Notes: generated from the letters alone by a model not told the origin. Shown: positions 16,334-24,504, numbered from the stretch's first letter. The stretch is 46,850 bases of DNA from HXMU1420-2 sp040830545 (GCA_040830545.1 JBFOMB010000120.1:1-46850); one strand, 5' to 3'. A program made the numbers and translations.

Positions 16334-17844
16334 GCCATCACCGGGGTCGACAGACGGAAACCCAGCGCTTCGGCCACGTGCGGGCGGCGCACTGTGTCCG
16401 ACCCGTCGAGATCGGCAATCGTGCGAGCCACACGCAGCACACGGTGATAGCCGCGGGCCGACAGTCCGAACCGTTCAGCGGCCTGACTGACCAGCGCCCG
16501 GCCCTCGGCATCAGGTGCGGCAATCTCCTCCAACTGCTCGCCCTCCGCGTCGGCATTCTGATGCATCTCTGCATAATCGACAAAGCGCGCATCCTGCACG
16601 GCGCGGGCCGTCGCCACGCGGGCGGCAACGGTTTGCGTGGTATCGCCGCTGGCGGGCAGGTCGAGGTCTGAGAATGCCACAGGCGGAACCTCCAGCCGCA
16701 AATCGAACCGGTCCATCAGCGGGCCCGAGATGCGGCCCAGGTAATCCTCGCCGCAGGCAGGTACGCGCGCGCAGGCACGGGAAGGGTCCGACAGGTGTCC
16801 ACACCGGCATGGATTCGCAGCCGCCAACAGCATGAACCGGCAGGGGTATTTCACGTGCGCATTGGCCCGCGCCACCATGACCTCGCCGGTTTCGACCGGC
16901 TGGCGCAGCGTTTCCAGGACAGAACGGGAAAATTCCGGGAATTCATCCATGAACAGGACGCCGTTGTGAGCCAGCGAAATCTCCCCCGGTTTCGCCCCGC
17001 GCCCTCCCCCGACAATCGCCGCCATGGACGCCGTGTGATGCGGCTGGCGAAACGGGCGTGTCCGGGAAATGCCGCCCTCGTCCAGCAGACCGCAAAGCGA
17101 GTGGATCATAGAGGTTTGGAGCGCCTCCATCGGGCTGAGCGGCGGCAATAGCCCAGGCATGCGGGCAGCCAGCATGGATTTCCCTGCCCCGGGCGCGCCG
17201 ATCAGGATCATGTGGTGTCGCCCGGCAGCCGCGATCTCCATCGCGCGTTTGGCGCGTTCCTGACCGTTCACATCGCGCAGGTCGCGGGTGGGCAGAGCCG
17301 TGTTGACCTCGCCCGGTGTTGCCGGTGTCAGCGGCATCTGGCCGGTGAAATGCCGCACGGCCTCGGCCAAAGTGGCAGCGCCGATGACCTGGGTGGCGTC
17401 GACCCAGGCCGCCTCCCTCCCTGAAGCAGCAGGACACAACAGCGATTGGTCGTTTTCCGCCGCGGCCATGGCAGCAGGCAGCGCGCCCAGTACGGGCATC
17501 AGAGACCCGTCGAGGGAAAGTTCACCCAAGGCCACCGTGCCCTCGGACGCATCTCGCGGCACGATTTCCAGCGCGGCGAGCAGGGCCAGCGCGATGGGCA
17601 GGTCGAAATGGCTGCCTTCCTTGGGCAGATCTGCGGGGGACAGGTTCACGGTGATGCGTTTGGACGGCAACGCGATGGACATCGCCGTCAACGCGCTGCG
17701 AATGCGGTCACGCGCCTCGCTGACGGCCTTGTCCGGCAGGCCGACGATGGAAAACGCGGGCAGGCCTGCAGTCACGGCGCACTGCACCTCGACAATGCGG
17801 GCATCCACCCCCTGAAAGGCCACTGTATAGGCCCGTGCCACCAT
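16330..17844 (-). CDS. comM: YifB/ComM family AAA+ ATPase (Mg chelatase-like; natural transformation branch-migration helicase)
   Basis: 504-residue ComM. The N-terminal ChlI-like domain (about 20-140, KAVSEARDRIRSALTAM) is followed by the AAA+ core with Walker A GAPGAGKSMLA (about 218-228), Walker B LFMDEFPEF and arginine-finger region, then the C-terminal Mg_chelatase_C domain. ComM is a hexameric helicase that extends integration of imported single-stranded DNA. Rhodobacter capsulatus needs comM for receiving gene transfer agent DNA under CtrA control (literature recalled). ATG 17844; three TTAACCAT octamers lie just upstream (17859-17922). Convergent with gshB, overlapping by 4 nt. Confidence 0.92.
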   Translation of the reverse strand: MVARAYTVAFQGVDARIVEVQCAVTAGLPAFSIVGLPDKAVSEARDRIRSALTAMSIALPSKRITVNLSPADLPKEGSHFDLPIALALLAALEIVPRDASEGTVALGELSLDGSLMPVLGALPAAMAAAENDQSLLCPAASGREAAWVDATQVIGAATLAEAVRHFTGQMPLTPATPGEVNTALPTRDLRDVNGQERAKRAMEIAAAGRHHMILIGAPGAGKSMLAARMPGLLPPLSPMEALQTSMIHSLCGLLDEGGISRTRPFRQPHHTASMAAIVGGGRGAKPGEISLAHNGVLFMDEFPEFSRSVLETLRQPVETGEVMVARANAHVKYPCRFMLLAAANPCRCGHLSDPSRACARVPACGEDYLGRISGPLMDRFDLRLEVPPVAFSDLDLPASGDTTQTVAARVATARAVQDARFVDYAEMHQNADAEGEQLEEIAAPDAEGRALVSQAAERFGLSARGYHRVLRVARTIADLDGSDTVRRPHVAEALGFRLSTPVMA

Positions 17845-17858
17845 GTGCGCTGTCCCGA

Positions 17859-17922
17859 ATGGTTAACATCAGGACCAGCTAACCGCGTGTCGGTTTACGA
17901 ATGGTTAACCTGAGTTAACCAT
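17859..17922 (-). promoter_or_regulatory. Three CtrA half-site octamers upstream of comM
   Basis: The octamer TTAACCAT occurs three times: on the minus strand at 17859-17866 and 17901-17908, and on the plus strand at 17915-17922. The last two form an inverted repeat with arms AATGGTTAAC and GTTAACCATT separated by CTGA. TTAACCAT is the CtrA half-site known from Caulobacter and Rhodobacteraceae. The paired TTAA are 6 nt apart, not the canonical 7. The most distal pair overlaps the 3' end of the GST gene. Confidence 0.65.
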
Positions 17923-18780
17923 TGCTGAAAATTTCGGCCAGGCCCCCGGGTCCGCCACGGTTTTGTCCCGGCAGAAGGCGTTGCAGAAGCCCCAGCGTTG
18001 CCCGTCCAGTTCCAGTACGTGGGTGACCGGCTTGCCGGAATAGGGGCAATTTGTGTTGTTTGCTTCGGCCCCTTCGACCGCCCGCGCAGTGGAGACATCA
18101 GCCGCAGGCCAATCTGCACGTGCCGCGTTCTGCGGGTAGGGGAATGGCGTGTAGTCTACCGTCAACCCCATCGCCCGCCACTGCCGGACAGGAGTGTCGC
18201 GCAACAGGTCCAGACAATAGGCTCGGTTTGCGTCAGACACGGGCAGGTCATAGCCAATGATCCGCGCAGCGACGGGCGTGTAAAACACATCCGCGAGCGA
18301 ATAGGCCCCGAACAACGGCCCCTCGGCGGCGCCCGAAACCGCGCGCGCATGGGCCCAAAGGGTTTCGATCCGCGCGAGATCGGCCAGAACCGGGTCGGAC
18401 GCAGCAAAGCCTGACCAGACATGGGACAGCTGCATCGGGCATTCCCCCCGCAACGCACCAAACCCTGCCACCATCTCGGCACATAGCCAGCGGGCCGTTG
18501 CGCGGGCTGCCGGGTCCGCGGGCCACAGCCTGGTCTCCGGGTGACATTCGGCCAGCGTTTCCGCCATGGCGAGGCTTTCGCCCACAACCGTGCCTTCGGG
18601 TGTGCGCAGCGCCGGGACCAGCCGCGCAGGGGCCAGTGCAGCCATGTCCTCCGCCATCGTGCCGGAGTACAGCCCGACCATGTGAGTTCGTTTGGGCAGG
18701 CCGAACTTTTCCAGCATCAGCCAGCCTCGCAGCGACCAGCTGGAAAACAGGCGGTCCCCGATAAATAGGTCATATGTCAT
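17905..18780 (-). CDS. Glutathione S-transferase with C-terminal Cys/His tail
   Basis: 291-residue protein. Residues 1-85 form a thioredoxin-like GST N-domain (LFSSWSLRGWLMLEKFGLP; Ser13/14 at the usual catalytic position; VPALRTPEGTVVGESLAMAETL with the cis-Pro and the ES motif that bind glutathione). Residues 90-205 form the helical C-domain. Residues 240-291 are an extension with Cys245, His254, Cys266 and Cys270 (NCPYSGKPVTH...WGFCNAFC) that resembles a small zinc finger of the TRASH/YHS kind. The tail sets it apart from ordinary GSTs of about 210 residues. Substrate unknown. The stop lies within the CtrA-type inverted repeat ahead of comM. Confidence 0.8.
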   Translation of the reverse strand: MTYDLFIGDRLFSSWSLRGWLMLEKFGLPKRTHMVGLYSGTMAEDMAALAPARLVPALRTPEGTVVGESLAMAETLAECHPETRLWPADPAARATARWLCAEMVAGFGALRGECPMQLSHVWSGFAASDPVLADLARIETLWAHARAVSGAAEGPLFGAYSLADVFYTPVAARIIGYDLPVSDANRAYCLDLLRDTPVRQWRAMGLTVDYTPFPYPQNAARADWPAADVSTARAVEGAEANNTNCPYSGKPVTHVLELDGQRWGFCNAFCRDKTVADPGAWPKFSAMVNSG

Positions 18781-18840
18781 GACACGCAGGCTATGTCCGA
18801 CACCGCACCCCGGTAAATCGCTGATTTGTGCGCACTCCCA

Positions 18841-19419
18841 TCACGGGAGGTGATTGATCCGACGCACATCCCAACCTGCGTCAGCATGGTGGATTTCGGT
18901 GATCGAGAAATTGTCGATCTTGTGGGCAAAGACCTGATCAGCGGTCATTTGGTGGGCACGTTGCACCTGCGTCAGGATCGCCCCGAAATGCGCCACGACA
19001 ACAATGTCACGCCCAGTGTGTGCGGCGATCAAACGATCCACGGCGCGGCTAACACGGGCCAACACCTCGTCCCAGCTTTCGCCATTGGGCGGTCGCGTCT
19101 CACCAGGGGTTTCCCAAAAAGCGCGGATGGTGTGGGGGTCCTCTGCCTCGACTTCGTTAAACCGGCGCAGCTCCCAATCGCCGAAATTGATTTCTCGCAG
19201 GTCGGGGTCGTGGGGCAACCGCATGCGGTCTCCGCCAATGGCCGTGGCCGTGTCCGCCGCCCGGCTAAGGTCAGAGGAGATAACAATCGCCTCCGCAGGC
19301 AGGAACGAAGACACCCGCGACACCAGCCCTGTGTCGCTCAGGTCCGCAGGCAGATCGGACCAGCCCACCATGGATTTCGCATGGGTCGGGCCGTGGCGCA
19401 CCAGATGCAGCCGGGTCAT
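18841..19419 (-). CDS. Histidine phosphatase family protein, candidate alpha-ribazole phosphatase
   Basis: 192-residue phosphoglycerate-mutase-like phosphatase: N-terminal LVRHGPT with the phospho-accepting His, the conserved Arg in SSDLSRAADTA, acid Glu in REINFGDWE, and the second His in VVVAHFGAI. The start ATG 19419 overlaps the cobU stop by 4 nt (ATGA), so the two are co-translated. Because cobU makes GDP-cobinamide and CobC-type histidine phosphatases remove the phosphate from alpha-ribazole 5'-phosphate in the same pathway, I infer a CobC-like role. A general phosphatase role cannot be excluded. Confidence 0.75.
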   Translation of the reverse strand: MTRLHLVRHGPTHAKSMVGWSDLPADLSDTGLVSRVSSFLPAEAIVISSDLSRAADTATAIGGDRMRLPHDPDLREINFGDWELRRFNEVEAEDPHTIRAFWETPGETRPPNGESWDEVLARVSRAVDRLIAAHTGRDIVVVAHFGAILTQVQRAHQMTADQVFAHKIDNFSITEIHHADAGWDVRRINHLP

Positions 19420-19937
19420 GGTGTTCCTTTCAGGTATTGCGGCAGGCCAGCGGTGACCAGAATGACGGTATCCGCGATCTGTGCCAATTCGATATTCAGC
19501 CGCCCCTGCGCCTCGCGAAACCGGCGGGCCAGCGCGTTTTCGGGGACGATGCCATGGCCGACTTCGTTTGACACAATCACCAGTTCGGCCGGGCAGTCGC
19601 GCAGGGCCTGCAACAACGCCGCCTGCGCAGCGCCAAGGTCACTTTCCGCCAACATCTGATTGGTGAGCCACATGGTCGCGCAATCAAACAGGCAGACCTG
19701 TTCAGGCCCCAGCCCGGTCAGGTGCTGTGCCGCCTGCATCGGCACCTCGACCGTTAGCCAATCCGGCCCGCGCTGATCCAGATGTGCCTGAACCTTGGCC
19801 CGCATTTCATCGTCGAACGCCTGCGAGGTTGCCAGATACACGCGCGGTTTGGCCGTTGCCACAACCAGCCTTTCAGCAAACGCGCTTTTGCCCGAGGCGG
19901 CCCCGCCCAATACCAATGTGATCCGTTTTTGCGACAT
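19416..19937 (-). CDS. cobU: Bifunctional adenosylcobinamide kinase / adenosylcobinamide-phosphate guanylyltransferase
   Basis: 173-residue CobU/CobP. P-loop GGAASGKS near residue 11, then LFDCATMWLTNQM, VSNEVGHGIVP with the family Glu/His, GRLNIELAQIADTVILVTAGLP at the C-terminus. It phosphorylates adenosylcobinamide and transfers GMP to it in the lower-ligand assembly branch of B12 synthesis. The length is typical. ATG 19937 was chosen by family alignment; the upstream open frame overlaps the sigma factor gene. No strong Shine-Dalgarno sequence. It diverges from rpoH2 with 114 bp between. Confidence 0.92.
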   Translation of the reverse strand: MSQKRITLVLGGAASGKSAFAERLVVATAKPRVYLATSQAFDDEMRAKVQAHLDQRGPDWLTVEVPMQAAQHLTGLGPEQVCLFDCATMWLTNQMLAESDLGAAQAALLQALRDCPAELVIVSNEVGHGIVPENALARRFREAQGRLNIELAQIADTVILVTAGLPQYLKGTP

Positions 19938-19951
19938 TTTCGATTTTTGTG

Positions 19952-19980
19952 TGATCCGCCCATCACCTTTGTCCGTAACC
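19952..19980 (+). promoter_or_regulatory. Possible RpoE-type promoter of rpoH2
   Basis: TGATCC (19952-19957) is followed 17 nt later by GTAACC (19975-19980). TGATCC is the -35 element recalled for RpoE promoters of Rhodobacter sphaeroides, whose rpoHII is an RpoE target in the singlet-oxygen response. The -10 is a poor match. A start near 19987 would give a leader of about 65 nt. Confidence 0.35.
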
Positions 19981-20051
19981 AAATCAAAGCGCAAGAGCGT
20001 GCGGCCCTGCCGGACACCCGGTGGCCGCCCTGAACGGCATGGAGGGCCGCT

Positions 20052-20927
20052 ATGTACGACGGAATGGAATCCAAGACACTGTCGCGGCAGGCCATGAAAG
20101 CGGAACTGCTGGATGCCGAGACCGAGCTGCAATTGGCACGCGCATGGCGGGATGAACGGGACGAGGCCGCGCTGCATCGCCTGATCACCGCCTACATGCG
20201 GCTGGCAATCTCCATGGCGTCCAAGTTCCGCCGGTATGGCGCACCTATGAACGACCTGATCCAGGAGGCGGGGCTGGGCCTGATGAAGGCGGCAGACAAG
20301 TTTGACCCGGATCGCGGTGTGCGATTTTCGACCTACGCGGTGTGGTGGATCAAGGCGTCGATTCAGGATTATGTCATGCGCAACTGGTCCATGGTCCGGA
20401 CCGGCTCGACCTCGTCCCAGAAATCGCTGTTCTTCAACCTCAAGCGCGTTCAGGCGCGGTTGGAGCGTGAGGCAGCGTCTTCCGGCGAAAATCTGGACGG
20501 GCATCAGCTGCGCCAGATGATTTCGACCGAAATCGGCGTGCCCCTGCATGATGTTGAGATGATGGAAGGTCGGCTCAGCGGGTCGGATATGTCGCTGAAC
20601 GCCACGCAATCCACCGACGAGGACGGTCGCGAATGGATCGACGTGCTGGAGGATGAGGGCGATCAGGCATCCGAACTGTTTGAGGCCGAACATGATCAGG
20701 CACAATTGCGCGACTGGCTGATGACGGCCATGGGTGCGCTGACGGATCGCGAACAGTTCATCGTGCGCGAACGCAAGCTGCGCGATCAACCCCGGACGCT
20801 GGAAAGCCTGGGGCAGGAACTGTCGCTGTCCAAGGAACGCGTGCGCCAGTTGGAGGCAGCGGCCTTCAAGAAGATGCGCAAGAGCCTTGAAGGTCAGTCC
20901 CAAGAGGTGCACTTGATGCTGGCATGA
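20052..20927 (+). CDS. rpoH2: RNA polymerase sigma-32-type factor, RpoHII group
   Basis: 291-residue sigma-70 family factor of the RpoH group. Region 1.2/2 runs from about 20 to 110 (AYMRLAISMASKFRRYG, DLIQEAGLGLMKAADKFDP, RFSTYAVWWIKASIQDYVMRNWSMVR); the RpoH box is QKSLFFNLKRV; region 4 near the end is ERVRQLEAAAFKKMR. RpoHII paralogues in this family of bacteria control photooxidative and methylglyoxal stress genes, partly overlapping RpoHI. No paralogue is in the window, so assignment to group II rests on its divergent N-terminus and the ChaN-like partner; moderate certainty. ATG 20052 has GGAGGG 5-6 nt upstream. Overlaps the next gene by 4 nt. Confidence 0.82.
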   Translation: MYDGMESKTLSRQAMKAELLDAETELQLARAWRDERDEAALHRLITAYMRLAISMASKFRRYGAPMNDLIQEAGLGLMKAADKFDPDRGVRFSTYAVWWIKASIQDYVMRNWSMVRTGSTSSQKSLFFNLKRVQARLEREAASSGENLDGHQLRQMISTEIGVPLHDVEMMEGRLSGSDMSLNATQSTDEDGREWIDVLEDEGDQASELFEAEHDQAQLRDWLMTAMGALTDREQFIVRERKLRDQPRTLESLGQELSLSKERVRQLEAAAFKKMRKSLEGQSQEVHLMLA

Positions 20928-21718
20928 AACTTTGTCGGTTTGTTGTTGTTTGGGTGTGTATTCTAGGCGCGGCGGCGTGGGCCGATGTGCCACCGGATGC
21001 TCGTCAGGCTGATGTGGTGTTTCTGGGCGAGGTGCATGACAACCCCGCCCATCACACTGCTCAGGCCGAGTGGGTCGCGGAATTGCAGCCGACTGCCTTG
21101 GTGTTCGAAATGGTCCCGCCCGCTATGGCGGCGGGGTTGAGCAAAGACGACTTTGCAGACATGGCACGTTTGGAGGCAGCGTTGGGCTGGGCCGATTCGG
21201 GCTGGCCTGATTTCGCAATGTACTATCCGATCTTTGCCGCCGCTGATGCCCGCATCTACGGGGCTGCTGTCCCGCGCGCCACCGGGCGGGAAGTCATGGC
21301 AGAAGGACCCGGTGCGATGTTTGCGGACAATGATGTGGCGCGGTTCGAGTTGAATCAGCCGCTGCCCGAGGATCAGCAAACAAAACGCGAAGCCTTGCAG
21401 ATGGCGGCACATTGTGACGCTTTGCCCGAAGACCTTCTGTCTGGAATGGTAACCATCCAACGCGTGCGCGATGCAGCCTTGGCGCGGGCGGCTTTGCAGG
21501 CGTTGCAGGAAACCGGCGGGCCGGTGGCCGTAATCACCGGAAACGGACACGCGCGGCTGGATTGGGGTGCGCCTGCAGCGCTGCGGCAGGCCGCACCTGA
21601 GGTAATGGTGTTTGCGTTGGGTCAAGGCGAAGACAACCACGCTCCTGACGGCCCACTCGATCACACGCTGGATGCACCCGGCATTGAGCGCGGCGACCCC
21701 TGTGCGGCGTTCAAATAG
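20924..21718 (+). CDS. ChaN-like (DUF399, haem-binding uptake) secreted protein
   Basis: 264-residue protein with an N-terminal signal peptide (residues 1-20, VVVWVCILGAAAWA) and the ChaN domain: VVFLGEVHDNPAHH with the paired acid/His, the mid-domain YYPIFAAADARIYGAAVPR, and ITGNGHAR near residue 208. ChaN-family proteins bind haem or sit on a metal-dependent erythromycin-esterase-like fold; the exact role is unsettled. ATG 20924 overlaps the rpoH2 stop (ATGA), so a stress sigma factor and a possible haem/iron protein are made together, which is unusual and informative. Confidence 0.8.
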   Translation: MKLCRFVVVWVCILGAAAWADVPPDARQADVVFLGEVHDNPAHHTAQAEWVAELQPTALVFEMVPPAMAAGLSKDDFADMARLEAALGWADSGWPDFAMYYPIFAAADARIYGAAVPRATGREVMAEGPGAMFADNDVARFELNQPLPEDQQTKREALQMAAHCDALPEDLLSGMVTIQRVRDAALARAALQALQETGGPVAVITGNGHARLDWGAPAALRQAAPEVMVFALGQGEDNHAPDGPLDHTLDAPGIERGDPCAAFK

Positions 21719-21809
21719 CCCCACCCCAACGCGGCATAACCGCCACTGGCGGAACCGTACCTGCCACCCTATTCTCTGACCAAATAGATCAGCAGGCCGG
21801 GACCAGCCC

Positions 21810-23006
21810 ATGCTCAGCGGAAAACGCATACTCCTCATCATCGCGGGCGGCATCGCAGCCTACAAGTCGCTGGACCTGATCCGACGGCTGCGGGAACGCG
21901 GCGCGTCCGTGACACCGGTCATGACGCGGGCAGCGGGTGAGTTTGTGACCCCGCTGTCCGTATCCGCGTTGGCCGGGGAAAAGGTATACCAAGACCTGTT
22001 CGACCTGACGGACGAGGCGAATATGGGCCATATCCAACTGTCCCGCAGCGCGGATTTGCTGGTCGTCGCGCCAGCCACGGCGGATCTGATGGGGAAGATG
22101 GCGAACGGGCTGGCGGATGACATGGCCTCCACCCTGTTGATGGCGACCGACACGCCCGTGCTGATCGCGCCTGCCATGAATGTGCGGATGTGGCAGCACC
22201 CTGCCGTGCAGCGCAATATCGCAACGCTCAAAGCGGATGGCGTGCGGTTTGTCGGGCCCAATGACGGCGACATGGCCTGTGGTGAATACGGGCCGGGCCG
22301 CATGTCCGAGCCGCTGGAAATCGTCGCTGCGGTAGAGGCCGCGTTGCAGGCGGGACCATTGGCCGGTCGGCACATTCTGGTCACATCCGGCCCCACGCAT
22401 GAACCCATAGACCCGGTGCGCTACATCGCCAACCGGTCCTCCGGCGCGCAAGGCACGGCCATTGCAAACGCATTGGCGGCACTGGGGGCAGATGTCACCT
22501 TTGTCACCGGCCCGGCGGACGTTGCGCCACCCGAAGGCGTACGCGTGGTGCCTGTCCAATCCGCACGGGACATGTTGCAGGCGGTGCAGGCCGCACTGCC
22601 CGCAGATGCAGGCATATTCGCCGCGGCAGTTGCGGATTGGCGCGTCGCGTCAGCCTCGGACCGGAAGCTGAAGAAAACCGAAGGCGGGTTGCCAATGCTG
22701 GAATTTGCCGAAAACCCCGACATTCTGGCCACGATCAGCCAAATGGGTGAAGGTCGCCCCGGTCTGGTCGTCGGATTTGCCGCGGAAACCAACGACGTGA
22801 TCGACAACGCCACGGCCAAACGCGCGCGCAAGGGCTGCGACTGGATCGTCGCCAACGATGTCAGCCCCGCCACCGGCATCATGGGCGGCAGCGAAAATGC
22901 GGTGACGCTGATTTCCGCAGATGAAGCCGAAAGTTGGCCGCGCATGGGCAAGGACGAGGTCGCGCGCAAGCTGGCCGCGCGCATTGCCGACGCCTTGGAG
23001 GGCTGA
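21810..23006 (+). CDS. coaBC: Bifunctional phosphopantothenoylcysteine decarboxylase / phosphopantothenate-cysteine ligase
   Basis: 398-residue CoaBC, two steps of coenzyme A synthesis. CoaC flavin domain (1-185): GGIAAYKSLDLIRRL, active-site His in NMGHIQLSRSAD, APAMNVRMWQHPAVQRN and the flap CGEYGPGRM. CoaB domain (about 186-398): TSGPTHEPIDPVRYIANRSSGAQG, AAVADWR, KLKK and VGFAAETND. The length is typical. The start ATG 21810 follows a weak CGGGA. One nucleotide separates its stop from dut. Confidence 0.95.
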   Translation: MLSGKRILLIIAGGIAAYKSLDLIRRLRERGASVTPVMTRAAGEFVTPLSVSALAGEKVYQDLFDLTDEANMGHIQLSRSADLLVVAPATADLMGKMANGLADDMASTLLMATDTPVLIAPAMNVRMWQHPAVQRNIATLKADGVRFVGPNDGDMACGEYGPGRMSEPLEIVAAVEAALQAGPLAGRHILVTSGPTHEPIDPVRYIANRSSGAQGTAIANALAALGADVTFVTGPADVAPPEGVRVVPVQSARDMLQAVQAALPADAGIFAAAVADWRVASASDRKLKKTEGGLPMLEFAENPDILATISQMGEGRPGLVVGFAAETNDVIDNATAKRARKGCDWIVANDVSPATGIMGGSENAVTLISADEAESWPRMGKDEVARKLAARIADALEG

Positions 23007-23007
23007 G

Positions 23008-23460
23008 ATGGTTACGATCCGGGTGGACTGGCTGGACGAGGCCGATCAATCGCTGGGCCTGCCGCAATATGAAACGGCGGGGGCGGCGGGCGCGGATTTG
23101 CGCGCGAATTTCGCGGATCGCGGGACGGTGACGTTGGCTCCGGGCCAGCGAGCATTGATCCCGACCGGCCTGCGCATTGAAATCCCGACGGGGTTTGAAG
23201 CGCAGGTCAGGCCGCGTTCGGGTCTGGCGCTCAAACACGGCATCACCCTGCCCAACACGCCCGGCACCATCGACAGCGACTATCGCGGGCCGCTGGGAGT
23301 GATTGTGATGAACGCGGGGCAAGAGGAGTTTCAGATCAACCATGGCGACCGGATTGCGCAGTTGATCGTCGCGCCGGTGTTGCAGGCCGTGTTCGAAACC
23401 GGATCGCTGTCTGACACCGAACGCGGCGCGGGTGGTTTCGGGTCGACCGGGCGCAGCTGA
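23008..23460 (+). CDS. dut: Deoxyuridine 5'-triphosphate nucleotidohydrolase (dUTPase)
   Basis: 150-residue trimeric dUTPase. All five motifs are present: AGADLRA, RPRSGLALK, the catalytic-Asp segment NTPGTIDSDYRGPLGV, GDRIAQLIV, and the flexible tail RGAGGFGSTG. It lowers dUTP and supplies dUMP. ATG 23008 has GGAGG 6 nt upstream; the open frame upstream belongs to coaBC territory. coaBC-dut is a common proteobacterial pairing. Overlaps the following gene by 1 nt (TGATG). Confidence 0.97.
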   Translation: MVTIRVDWLDEADQSLGLPQYETAGAAGADLRANFADRGTVTLAPGQRALIPTGLRIEIPTGFEAQVRPRSGLALKHGITLPNTPGTIDSDYRGPLGVIVMNAGQEEFQINHGDRIAQLIVAPVLQAVFETGSLSDTERGAGGFGSTGRS

Positions 23461-24500
23461 TGGGTCTGGTTCTGTTTTTGGCCGCCGCGTTCTGGGGCCT
23501 TGGCATCGCGTTTCGCATTCCCCGTCAGCAACGCTGGGCGCTGATCGCGGTGCTGCTGGCGGGCGTGATCCTGTCCCATCTGGTGCTGCCGGACGGGCAC
23601 CCGCTACGACAGCAAACCGGCGGCTCCGCGGCACCTTGGCTGATGCTGGCGGGCTTCGGGGTCTTGGCATTGGTCTATCGACAGGGTTTGGTGTGGCTCC
23701 GGCGCAAGGCCGACAGCCGCGAGGAACCCGACATGACCCAGCCCAAACCCACCTTCTCGGAAACCGAACTGGACCGGTACGCGCGCCACATCGTGCTGCG
23801 GGAACTGGGCGGGCCTGGACAGAAGGCGATGAAAGAGGCGCGCGTGCTGGTCATCGGCGCGGGCGGGCTGGGTGCACCGGCGTTGCAATACCTGGCAGCA
23901 GCGGGCGTGGGGACCATCGGGGTGATCGACCATGACGAGGTCGACAATGCAAACCTGCAGCGGCAGGTGATCCACACCGACGCCCGCATAGGCATGCCCA
24001 AGGTGTTTTCCGCCGAAACAGCCATGCGTGAACAGAACCCGCATATCGAGGTGCGCCCTTATCACCGCCGCCTGACCGAAGAGATCGCGGAAGAGCTGTT
24101 TGCCGAATACGACATCGTGCTGGACGGAACGGATAACTTCGCCACGCGCTATCTGGCCAACGCTGCGGCTGTGAAGGCGGGCAAACCGCTGGTGTCCGGC
24201 GCGCTGGCGCAATGGGAGGGTCAGATCAGCGTGTTTGATCCAGGCCATGATGCGCCCTGCTATCGCTGCGTGTTTCCCGAGGCCCCCGCGCCGGGGCTCG
24301 CCCCGTCCTGCGCCGAAGCGGGCGTGGTGGGCCCCCTGCCCGGCGTGATTGGGGCGATGATGGCGGTCGAGACGATCAAGCTGATCACCGGAGCCGGTCA
24401 GGCGCTGCGCGGTCAGATGCTGATCTACGACGCGCTTTACGGTGAAACGCGTAAGATCACGCTGGAGCGCCGCGCCGATTGCGAGACCTGCGGCGGATAA
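23460..24500 (+). CDS. MoeB/ThiF/HesA-type E1-like adenylyltransferase with N-terminal membrane domain
   Basis: 346-residue protein in two parts. Residues 1-91 hold three hydrophobic segments (about 2-18, 26-43 and 60-80) that look like membrane helices. Residues 92-346 are a standard MoeB-like domain: RYARHIVLRELGGPGQ, ATP loop VIGAGGLGAP, catalytic Arg in NLQRQVIH, LDGTDNFATRYL, and two zinc CxxC motifs (CYRC and CETC). It activates the C-terminus of a ubiquitin-like sulfur carrier (MoaD or ThiS). Met92 (ATG 23733) has GAGGA 7 nt upstream, so a soluble 255-residue MoeB could be made from an internal start. Co-translated with dut (TGATG). Confidence 0.8.
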   Translation: MGLVLFLAAAFWGLGIAFRIPRQQRWALIAVLLAGVILSHLVLPDGHPLRQQTGGSAAPWLMLAGFGVLALVYRQGLVWLRRKADSREEPDMTQPKPTFSETELDRYARHIVLRELGGPGQKAMKEARVLVIGAGGLGAPALQYLAAAGVGTIGVIDHDEVDNANLQRQVIHTDARIGMPKVFSAETAMREQNPHIEVRPYHRRLTEEIAEELFAEYDIVLDGTDNFATRYLANAAAVKAGKPLVSGALAQWEGQISVFDPGHDAPCYRCVFPEAPAPGLAPSCAEAGVVGPLPGVIGAMMAVETIKLITGAGQALRGQMLIYDALYGETRKITLERRADCETCGG

Positions 24501-24504
24501 GCGT

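Noticed and set aside
17905..17918. Canonical CtrA full site TTAA-N7-TTAA before comM
   Set aside because: The two TTAA are 6 nt apart, so only the octamer half-sites are claimed.
19938..20993. Extended cobU reading frame of over 500 codons
   Set aside because: The extra codons are antisense to rpoH2; CobU is about 175 residues and begins at 19937.
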